Source of the DNA: Ruminococcus sp.
GTDB lineage: Bacteria > Bacillota > Clostridia > Oscillospirales > Ruminococcaceae
Assembly: GCA_022641595.1 (NCBI GenBank)
Contig: JALCDN010000014.1
Span: forward strand, 1 to 33,923
Direction of reading: 5' to 3'
DNA: 33,923 nt
This document shows positions 15,631 through 22,688 of this stretch, piece by piece (the stretch's first letter is position 1; each line of letters opens with the position of its first letter). A program made the translations under genes and the position numbers. The notes under the pieces are model-generated. The model saw only the letters and a list, made by a program, of their open reading frames with translations, did no database searches and had not been told where the DNA came from.

Positions 15631-18240
15631 CTAATCAAGAAGTTTTCTCATTTCAAGAAGAAGTTGTCTGCACTCATTGTCTGAAAGCTCATCAATATTT
15701 GTTTTCTCGACCATTTTAAGAGCCTCTTCACGATTGATTTTCGAGAAGCTCATCTGACCGCTGTCATTGTTTTCGTATTGTCTGACCGTTTTGTTTTTTT
15801 CTTCCATTTCCGCAAGAAGCTCTCTTGCTCTTGAGACAACTTTGCCCGGAAGTCCTGCAAGCTTTGCAACATCAATACCATAGCTTTCGTCAACTCCGCC
15901 CGGAACAATTTTTCTTAAAAATCGTATAGTGTCGCCGTTTTTCTTGACAGCTATGCTGTAGTTCTTAACGCCCTCGAGTGAATTTTCAAGCTCTACAAGC
16001 TCATGGTAATGCGTTGCAAAAAGCGTTTTGCAGCCAAGTTTCTTTGACGTGCATATATGCTCTGCTACAGCTCTTGCGATGCTTAGTCCGTCAAAGGTTG
16101 AAGTACCTCTTCCTACCTCGTCGAGAATAACAAGACTGTTCGGCGTTGCATTTTTAAGTATATCGGAAACCTCACTCATTTCAACCATAAACGTACTCTG
16201 ACCTGCAGTAAGGTCATCTGATGCACCGACTCTTGTAAAAATCTTGTCAACAACCGATATCTTTGCCGAATTTGCAGGCACATACGAGCCTATCTGAGCC
16301 ATAAGCGTAATAATAGCAGTCTGACGCATATACGTTGATTTACCTGACATATTCGGACCTGTTATTATTGACATTCTGTTTGCCTTGTTGTCAATATACA
16401 CGTCATTCGGCACGAACATTTCGTCCTTGAGCATAAGCTCAACAACAGGGTGACGACCCGCTTTTATGTCAATAACGCCATCAATTGCGATATCAGGCTT
16501 TACATACTGATTTTTGATTGCGACAGTTGCATATGACGCAAGTACGTCAATTGCTGCTACAGCACCTGCTGTTTTCTGGACACTTACAAGTAATGTCGAA
16601 AGGAAATCTCTTACCTCTGAAAAGATTTCGGCTTCAAGAGAGAGTGCCTTGTCCTTTGCACCGAGGATTTTATTTTCGGCACTTTTGAGTTCTTCTGTAA
16701 TAAATCTTTCGCAGTTTGCGAGGGTTTGTTTTCTTATGTAATGTGATGGAATGAGGTCATAGTACGAGCGTGTGACCTCGATATAATAGCCAAAAACACG
16801 GTTGTATCCGACTTTAAGTGTTTTTATTCCGGTTGCCTCACGTTCACGCTCAACTATCTGCTCCACAAGCTCATTACCGTGGTTCATAGTATGACGCAGG
16901 TCGTCAAGGTCAGCATTGAAGCCGTTCATAATGACACCGCCGTCCTTTACGCTTACAGGCGGTTCGTCAACAATTGCGTTCTCAACGAGCTTGGATATCT
17001 CATCAAGTGTTGAGATATCGTCATTATACCTTGTCAGCAGCTTTGACTTCTGAAGCTTTGAAAGCTGTTCTTTTAAGAGAGGAAGCTGTTTTGCCGTTGC
17101 CGAAAGTGATTTAAGGTCACGAGGATTTGCAGTTTTATACATAACCTTTGTCATCAGTCTTTCGAGGTCATAAACGCTCTCAAGTACGTCAGATATTTCC
17201 ATAAGGACAACGCTGTTGCGGCAGAAGGTTTCAACAGCGTCAAGACGCTCGATAATTCTTGCCGGACTTACAAGAGGCTGTTCTATATATGACTTGAGCA
17301 AACGGCGTCCCATGGAGGTTTTTGTCGAATCAAGAACCCAGAGTAATGAGCCTTTTTTCTCTTTGTTTCTGAGAGTCTCGGTAAGCTCGAGATTACGTCT
17401 TGCATTGAGGTCAAGACCCATAAAAGCACCGTCATTGCGTATATCTATTGACGTAAAGCGTGATATGGACGTTTTCTGAGTATCGTTTATATAGTCAAAA
17501 AGTCCGCAGGCTGCTGCACAATCCGCACCGTCAGAGCTTATGCCAAGCTCCTCAACGCTTTGCGTACCAAAGACTTCGGCGAGCATTTGTCTGTGGATAT
17601 CTGTTGAAAAGCAGTTCTCTTCACGGTTTGAAACCGAGCATTGCAGGCGTGTTTTTATAAAATCGCCAACCGATTTAAGCGAAATAAAATCGCTGTTCAT
17701 AATCATTTCAGCAGGCTGATAACGTGAAAGCTCATTTATAATATGAGCCTCAGGTTTGCTGTCGGAAATAAGTGTCAGAACGGCTTCACCGGTTGAAATA
17801 TCAGCAAAAGCGAGTCCACATTCGCCGTTTTTAACGGCAGCAGAGCAGATGTAGTTATTTTTGCCCTCATCGAGCATATTGCTGTCAATAAGTGTACCTG
17901 GCGTTACTACCCGAATAACATCACGCACTACGATTCCCTTAGCTTCTGACGGGTCTGTCATCTGTTCGCATACTGCAACCTTAAATCCAAGGTCTATCAG
18001 CCTTTTTATATATATATCCGCACTGTGAAAAGGTATTCCGCACATAGGTGCACGTTCCTCAAGACCGCAGTCTCTGCCTGTAAGCGTAAGTTCAAGTGCT
18101 TTTGAGACTGTAAGTGCGTCATCAAAAAACATTTCATAAAAATCTCCGAGTCTGAAGAACAGAATACATCCCTCATACTTGTCCTTAACCTCGAAATACT
18201 GCTGCATCATTGGTGACACCTTACTTCTGTCAACCTCCAA
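15631..18240 (-). CDS. mutS: DNA mismatch repair protein MutS
   Basis: The protein (about 869 residues) recognises base mismatches and small loops and recruits MutL. The mismatch-binding GDFYEMFFDDA motif (the Phe-x-Glu wedge) lies near residue 35. The ATPase P-loop GPNMSGKSTYMRQTA is near 630, followed by the ABC-type signature TFMVEMSE and the Walker B VILDEVGRGTSTFDG and FATHYHEL segments. The longest frame opens at a GTG (18249) inside the ribosome site; a TTG at 18240 with GGAG 7 nt upstream fits better. The neighbouring order YlbF/RicA-mutS-mutL resembles ymcA-(cotE)-mutS-mutL of B. subtilis. Confidence 0.96.
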   Translation of the reverse strand: MEVDRSKVSPMMQQYFEVKDKYEGCILFFRLGDFYEMFFDDALTVSKALELTLTGRDCGLEERAPMCGIPFHSADIYIKRLIDLGFKVAVCEQMTDPSEAKGIVVRDVIRVVTPGTLIDSNMLDEGKNNYICSAAVKNGECGLAFADISTGEAVLTLISDSKPEAHIINELSRYQPAEMIMNSDFISLKSVGDFIKTRLQCSVSNREENCFSTDIHRQMLAEVFGTQSVEELGISSDGADCAAACGLFDYINDTQKTSISRFTSIDIRNDGAFMGLDLNARRNLELTETLRNKEKKGSLLWVLDSTKTSMGRRLLKSYIEQPLVSPARIIERLDAVETFCRNSVVLMEISDVLESVYDLERLMTKVMYKTANPRDLKSLSATAKQLPLLKEQLSKLQKSKLLTRYNDDISTLDEISKLVENAIVDEPPVSVKDGGVIMNGFNADLDDLRHTMNHGNELVEQIVEREREATGIKTLKVGYNRVFGYYIEVTRSYYDLIPSHYIRKQTLANCERFITEELKSAENKILGAKDKALSLEAEIFSEVRDFLSTLLVSVQKTAGAVAAIDVLASYATVAIKNQYVKPDIAIDGVIDIKAGRHPVVELMLKDEMFVPNDVYIDNKANRMSIITGPNMSGKSTYMRQTAIITLMAQIGSYVPANSAKISVVDKIFTRVGASDDLTAGQSTFMVEMSEVSDILKNATPNSLVILDEVGRGTSTFDGLSIARAVAEHICTSKKLGCKTLFATHYHELVELENSLEGVKNYSIAVKKNGDTIRFLRKIVPGGVDESYGIDVAKLAGLPGKVVSRARELLAEMEEKNKTVRQYENNDSGQMSFSKINREEALKMVEKTNIDELSDNECRQLLLEMRKLLD

Positions 18241-18282
18241 ACGAAACACTCCTTTCGCAAATAGCGGTAATAATTTGGATTT

Positions 18283-18316
18283 TAAGGCTGTCGGTCTGTA
18301 AATCCGGCAGCCTTTA
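18283..18316. terminator. Hairpin between the YlbF gene and mutS
   Basis: Arms of 11 bp (AAGGCTGTCGG and CCGGCAGCCTT) enclose a 9-base loop, with one mismatch that can be a G-U pair on the plus-strand RNA. On the minus strand it is followed by AAAATCC rather than a T-run, so it is not a strong terminator. It may be a processing or partial-termination stem. Confidence 0.35.
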
Positions 18317-18348
18317 AGGTCTATATAAAGCTTATATGCAAAGAGCTA

Positions 18349-18753
18349 TCAGTGACAGCCGCCGCAGGTTGAACAGCTTCCGCTGCATCCGTGGCTTATT
18401 TCGCAGGTATCAGGATCTTCTCCGTTGGCACACATTGTGATTATCTGGTTGACATCGGAAATAAGCTGTTCAAGTGCATTCTTTACAGAATTGAAGATTA
18501 TCATATTCTGGTTTGACATAATAGTGTTGTATGTTTCTTTTATGTCGGTATCAAGGGTTTTTATCATATCGGTATTCTTGTCTTGCTTGCTCATTTCCTC
18601 GTTAAGGTTATGTCTTTTTGCGTCAAAGTCGGAAATAAGCTGCTGAAGTTCAGTATCCTTGTCATTTGCTTCCTTTGCGAGTGCATATGCTGTGTATCTT
18701 TCGTCCTGTTGAATAGCCTTTCCAAGCTCTCTTGTCATTTCAATAATATCCAT
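18349..18753 (-). CDS. YlbF/YmcA (Ric) family protein with a Cys-rich tail
   Basis: The 134-residue protein is all-helical at the N-terminus (residues 1-105, YlbF/YmcA family, start MDIIEMTRELGKAIQQDERY) and ends in a tail with six Cys (108, 117, 123, 127, 130, 133; end GCSGSCSTCGGCH). In B. subtilis, RicA (YmcA), RicF (YlbF) and RicT form a complex with Fe-S clusters that directs RNase Y in mRNA processing and affects competence, sporulation and biofilm. The position between miaB and mutS matches ymcA. The Cys tail suits metal or Fe-S binding. The ATG has AAGGAG 6 nt upstream. Whether it is the RicA or RicF counterpart cannot be settled by eye. Confidence 0.8.
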   Translation of the reverse strand: MDIIEMTRELGKAIQQDERYTAYALAKEANDKDTELQQLISDFDAKRHNLNEEMSKQDKNTDMIKTLDTDIKETYNTIMSNQNMIIFNSVKNALEQLISDVNQIITMCANGEDPDTCEISHGCSGSCSTCGGCH

Positions 18754-18833
18754 TTTTTTCTCCTTAATTTTAAACCCATAATTTTGAGATTTTCCGAAAT
18801 CGTATTCATTCTCATCATTAAGCAGGTTATTTT

Positions 18834-20222
18834 TTAACCTTTTCGTACTATTTCGCCGTAAAGTGAACGGCTCATAGTTTTGGTTATTCTTACGTTTACA
18901 AATGTTCCTATAAGTGATTTGTCGCCCTCAAATTCAACGATTATAAATTCGTCTGATTTGCCGTTAAGAAATCCCTGCTTTCTGTGACATTCTCCATCAA
19001 CAAGAACTCTGATTATTTTATTCTGAAAGCGTTTGTAGTTCTCACCTGCGATTGTGCACTGAACTTCAAGCAGATGCCGCATACGTTTTCCCTTGATTTC
19101 TTCGCTGATTTTGTCATCTATAGCAGCAGCTTTTGTACCTGTCCGTTTTGAATATATGAATGAGAAAACATTGTCGTATCTTACGTTCTGTAAGAGCTTA
19201 ATTGTCTGTTCAAAATCGTCATCAGACTCGTTGGGAAATCCCACAATAATATCGGTAGTCACCGAAAATTCCGGATTTTTCTCTCTTAATCTGTTTATGA
19301 TTCCCATATATTTTTCCACGGTATAGCGTCTGTTCATAGCCAGAAGAATACTGTTGCTTCCACTCTGTACCGGAAGATGCAGATGCTTTTCTACCTTTTT
19401 GCATTCTGACATAGCGTCAATAAGTTCATCACTTACGTCCTTTGGGTGTGACGACATAAAACGGATAATAAAATCGCCCTCAATTGAATTAAGCCGTATC
19501 AGCAGTTCAGGAAATGAAATACCGTCCTGCAAGTCATTTCCATATGAATTGACATTCTGACCGAGAAGCATAATTTCTTTGTATCCGTTATGTACAAGGT
19601 TTGTTACCTCATTTATGATATCGCAGGCATTTCTGCTGCGTTCACGACCTCTTACATAAGGCACAATACAGTATGTGCAAAAATTATTGCAGCCAAACAT
19701 TATCGGAACAGATGCCTTGAAAGAAGATTCTCTAACCTGTTCGCAATTCTCTGAAAATGAGTCGTACTCGGTTATATCGGCAGAAAATTTCTTACCGTCA
19801 AGGCATTCAAGAAGAAGCTTTGGCAACAGCGTTATTGCCGATGTTCCTACAACTATATCGACCTGTGGATATGATTTTTTTATTTTTTCGACGATATGCT
19901 CCTGTGCTGACATACAGCCGCTTATTCCGATAATCAGGTCAGGATTTATTTCTTTTAGATGCTTGATGCTGCCGATTATACCGAACACCTTGTCCTCAGC
20001 ATTTTCTCTTACGGCGCAGGTATTTAGCATAATAAGGTCAGCATCACTGTATGAATCCGTAAATGAGTAGCCGATTTTTCTTAAAACGCCTTTGATTTTC
20101 TCGCCATCGGACACATTGAGCTGACAGCCAAAGCTGTGTACGCAGGCTTTGTTTCCTGTAGAGCGGAGTTTTTGCCGAAGCTGTTCAAAAATCACTTCAT
20201 TATTTCCGATAAAAGTTTCCAA
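18834..20222 (-). CDS. miaB: tRNA-2-methylthio-N6-dimethylallyladenosine synthase
   Basis: The 462-residue radical-SAM methylthiotransferase converts i6A37 to ms2i6A37. The N-terminal UPF0004 domain has three Cys for the auxiliary 4Fe-4S cluster (HSFGCQLNVSD, LNTCAVRENAED, GISGCMSAQ). The radical-SAM CxxxCxxC motif is CNNFCTYC near 183. A TRAM RNA-binding domain closes the protein. The start is a TTG with GGAG 6 nt upstream. It is the first gene after a clear sigma-A promoter, with a leader of about 120 nt that can form a hairpin. The MiaA enzyme that makes its substrate is encoded six kb downstream in the same direction. Confidence 0.95.
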   Translation of the reverse strand: METFIGNNEVIFEQLRQKLRSTGNKACVHSFGCQLNVSDGEKIKGVLRKIGYSFTDSYSDADLIMLNTCAVRENAEDKVFGIIGSIKHLKEINPDLIIGISGCMSAQEHIVEKIKKSYPQVDIVVGTSAITLLPKLLLECLDGKKFSADITEYDSFSENCEQVRESSFKASVPIMFGCNNFCTYCIVPYVRGRERSRNACDIINEVTNLVHNGYKEIMLLGQNVNSYGNDLQDGISFPELLIRLNSIEGDFIIRFMSSHPKDVSDELIDAMSECKKVEKHLHLPVQSGSNSILLAMNRRYTVEKYMGIINRLREKNPEFSVTTDIIVGFPNESDDDFEQTIKLLQNVRYDNVFSFIYSKRTGTKAAAIDDKISEEIKGKRMRHLLEVQCTIAGENYKRFQNKIIRVLVDGECHRKQGFLNGKSDEFIIVEFEGDKSLIGTFVNVRITKTMSRSLYGEIVRKG

Positions 20223-20280
20223 CGCTGACTCCTTTCAATCTTCAGGCGACACTGCACAAGACTTTTAAAGTGTTGACTTT

Positions 20281-20333
20281 AGAACTTGTCTTAATAAGAA
20301 ATATGTGCATGAATTCTTGTGAATACAAGTTCT
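20281..20333 (-). promoter_or_regulatory. Leader hairpin of the miaB transcript
   Basis: Perfect 9-bp arms AGAACTTGT (20281-20289) and ACAAGTTCT (20325-20333) lie in the untranslated leader between the promoter and miaB. There is no T-run directly after the stem, so it is not an obvious terminator. It could protect or regulate the long transcript. Confidence 0.4.
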
Positions 20334-20351
20334 TACTTTAAGGGCTTTTTC

Positions 20352-20380
20352 ATTATAGCACTTTTCCTTTTATCTTTCAA
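20352..20380 (-). promoter_or_regulatory. Sigma-A type promoter for miaB and the genes after it
   Basis: On the minus strand a -35 box TTGAAA (20380-20375) and a perfect -10 box TATAAT (20357-20352) are exactly 17 bp apart. The start of transcription should lie near 20345, about 120 nt before the miaB TTG. This is the best promoter in the core block. Confidence 0.75.
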
Positions 20381-20411
20381 GAAAATTTTGCAATCTCATT
20401 CCGACGCAAAC

Positions 20412-20432
20412 GGCGGAGTTAAAAACTCCGCC
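20412..20432 (-). terminator. Hairpin terminator after the GH13 gene
   Basis: A perfect 9-bp GC-rich stem (GGCGGAGTT and AACTCCGCC) with a 3-base loop lies 100 bp after the GH13 stop and just before the miaB promoter. The minus-strand tract after the stem (GTTTGCG) is poor in T, so termination may be partial or factor-dependent. Confidence 0.55.
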
Positions 20433-20531
20433 TTGAAAAATTTATGCCATATGTGAATCTGCCTTATATTTGGCAAACCTCAGACAAGCAAAGCGATTTT
20501 GATAATCAGCCTTTATTATCTTAACAAGTTT

Positions 20532-22400
20532 TCAGGAAGGTCTTACACATTTTACGGCTGCGTAGTTATAAGGCTGAATAACGAGTCCGTTATCCGAAAG
20601 TTCACCATGGATTACCTCAGCCGAACCGTAAGGTTTTATTTGTATCATAAAGTCGCTTACCTGTCTTACATGACCGCATCTGTTGACAAAAATCAGGATA
20701 TCCTCATCACCCTTACGTACAAAGCCTATAAGGTCGTTATCAGAATAGATAAAGTGCATTCTTCCTCTTATAAAAGCGGGATTTTCTCGTCTTATGCGGC
20801 TAAGCTCGGTTGTATAGGCAATAAGCTCCTTATCCTCGTTTCCCCACGGATAGCAGCGTCTGTTGAATGGGTCTTTGTAACCCTCGAGACCTGCCTCATC
20901 GCCGTAGTATATGCACGGAACTCCTGTTATGAAAAACATAAGGGCAAATGCTGTTTTCAGCATATTTTTTCCACGGTTGTATTCTTCTGGTGAAAGTTGG
21001 CGTTCAGCCATCCAGTCTTTGCTTTTGCCGTCGCAGTTTTCGCCGCCGAAACGGTTTATAGCACGTTCTATGTCGTGTGTCGAGACAAAATTCATAAGAA
21101 CATCGGCTGTTTGTTTTGGATAATTTTCGAGTATTGTCATAACCGAGTTTATAAAATTCTCAGCACTGTCACCTTTTGTGTAATTTATAATTGCCTCACG
21201 GAAAGGATAATTCATAACAGAGTCAAGCTGATGTCCGAGAAGATAGCGGCGTTTGACCCCATAGCTTTCCTTATTTGAAGCGTCTTCCCAGACCTCACCG
21301 ATTATAATTTTTTCACTGCCGTGTTTCTTTACGCATTTATTCAGGTTCTCTATAAACTCATCAGGAAGCTCATCGGCGACATCAAGTCTATAGCCTGCCG
21401 CACCAAGGCTTATCCAGTAGTCGAGCACCCCGCCGTCTCCACAGATATACTCTGTATATTTAGGATTTGTCTCAACAACATTTGGCAGAGTATCTATTCC
21501 CCACCAAGCCTCATATTCATTCGGGTAATTTATGAATGTATACCAATCATAATAAATACTGTCTTTTGAATTGTATGCACCAACCGTGTCATAGCGTCCG
21601 AACTTATTGAAATAAATGCTGTCGGCACCGGTATGAGAGAATACTCCATCAAGAATAACTGATATTCCAAGCTTTGATGCGTCTTCACAAAGGCATCTGA
21701 AGTCTTCATTCGTACCAAGACACGGGTCGACTTTCATATAATTTGCTGTATTGTACCTGTGATTCTCATGCGATTCAAAAATAGGGTTAAGATAGATGCA
21801 GGTGACACCAAGCTGTTTCAGATATCCAAGTTTTGAGCGTATTCCCTCAAGGTCGCCTCCAAAGTAATCGTTATTCCACACATGACCATGTTCATCCGGT
21901 TTATAGTAAGGAGTTCCGCCCCAGTCGTCACGAATTATTCTGCCATATGGTAATTCGCCGTGTTCTTTACCGCTCTTGCAGAATCTATCCGGAAAAATCT
22001 GATACATTACGCCTCCCTTGAGAAAGTCAGGCGTAACGTAGCTTTTGCTGCATACGGTCAGCTGAAACAGATCTCCGTCGTCGATATTTCCGTAATGACA
22101 GTTTTTCTTCTTTATATAATGTCTGTAACCGCAGCTCATATATGAAAAATAGTAATAATGAACTCCGGAATATTTCGCCGAAAAAACAGTGGAATATACG
22201 CTGCACTCTTCTTCGTCGCCAATTTTGGTCATATTCAGAAATCTCTCCTTGAAGCCGTTCCTGAACAGAACAAGCACAGGCGGAAATTCCAATGTTACCG
22301 ATTTTGGCATTCTTATTGTAAATCTGCAAGGCTGGTTGGTTTTTATTGCTCCGAATCTTGATTTATAGTCAGCGTCCCAGCTGTCGAAAATAGGTTTCAC
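20532..22400 (-). CDS. Glycoside hydrolase family 13 (neopullulanase/cyclomaltodextrinase-like)
   Basis: The protein (622 residues) has an N-terminal beta domain (about 1-125, like the N domain of neopullulanases), a catalytic (beta/alpha)8 barrel and a C-terminal beta domain. Conserved GH13 regions are visible: DGVFSHTG; AAGYRLDVADEL with the nucleophile Asp near 340; IIIGEVWEDA with the acid/base Glu near 369; FVSTHDIERA with the stabilising Asp near 443. The MYQIFPDRF motif is typical of neopullulanase, cyclomaltodextrinase and maltogenic amylase types. No signal peptide is seen, so it should act on malto-oligosaccharides inside the cell, in line with the phosphorylase gene upstream. The GTG at 22400 has GGAG 8 nt upstream; the GTG at 22409 lies in that site. 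Confidence 0.9.
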   Translation of the reverse strand: MKPIFDSWDADYKSRFGAIKTNQPCRFTIRMPKSVTLEFPPVLVLFRNGFKERFLNMTKIGDEEECSVYSTVFSAKYSGVHYYYFSYMSCGYRHYIKKKNCHYGNIDDGDLFQLTVCSKSYVTPDFLKGGVMYQIFPDRFCKSGKEHGELPYGRIIRDDWGGTPYYKPDEHGHVWNNDYFGGDLEGIRSKLGYLKQLGVTCIYLNPIFESHENHRYNTANYMKVDPCLGTNEDFRCLCEDASKLGISVILDGVFSHTGADSIYFNKFGRYDTVGAYNSKDSIYYDWYTFINYPNEYEAWWGIDTLPNVVETNPKYTEYICGDGGVLDYWISLGAAGYRLDVADELPDEFIENLNKCVKKHGSEKIIIGEVWEDASNKESYGVKRRYLLGHQLDSVMNYPFREAIINYTKGDSAENFINSVMTILENYPKQTADVLMNFVSTHDIERAINRFGGENCDGKSKDWMAERQLSPEEYNRGKNMLKTAFALMFFITGVPCIYYGDEAGLEGYKDPFNRRCYPWGNEDKELIAYTTELSRIRRENPAFIRGRMHFIYSDNDLIGFVRKGDEDILIFVNRCGHVRQVSDFMIQIKPYGSAEVIHGELSDNGLVIQPYNYAAVKCVRPS

Positions 22401-22448
22401 GACAAACACTCCTTAAAAGAGATACTTAATTCAGTCATGCAGTCTGTT

Positions 22449-22604
22449 GGCTCCGCAGCAAGCCGCAGACGATGTTCACCGCCTTTCGGGCGGCGAACAT
22501 AGGGGCTTAGTCGAAAGGAATAACATTCAATTCAAAAGCTACTTTACCGACTAAGCCCTCTGCTTGCGTACGCAAGCCGTCTGCGGCTCAAAGCGGAGCT
22601 TTTT
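22449..22604. repeat. Branched inverted-repeat element between glgP and the GH13 gene
   Basis: Nested inverted repeats can fold into one closed structure. An outer stem pairs GCTCCGC (22450-22456) with GCGGAGC (22593-22599) and AGCCGCAGAC (22461-22470) with GTCTGCGGCT (22579-22588). Inside it are three hairpins: 22472-22500 (12 bp with one mismatch, 5-base loop), 22503-22558 (11 bp perfect, 34-base loop) and 22562-22577 (16-bp palindrome GCTTGCGTACGCAAGC). TTTTT follows on the plus strand. No ORF is present. It may be a structured RNA, a small palindromic mobile element or a complex terminator. Confidence 0.65.
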
Positions 22605-22616
22605 CAAACAGAAATT

Positions 22617-22642
22617 GTTCTCACGGAAAAATCCATGAGAAC
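22617..22642 (-). terminator. Hairpin after glgP
   Basis: On the minus strand a 10-bp stem (outer GTTCTCA and TGAGAAC, one G-U pair inside) with loop ATTTTT lies about 47 nt after the glgP stop, followed by the moderately T-rich AATTTCTGTTTG. It could end the glgP transcript or leave partial read-through to the GH13 gene. Confidence 0.5.
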
Positions 22643-22688
22643 AGCTTCATAGAGTAACTGCCTGTATGCAGTATAATCTTATTGTAAG

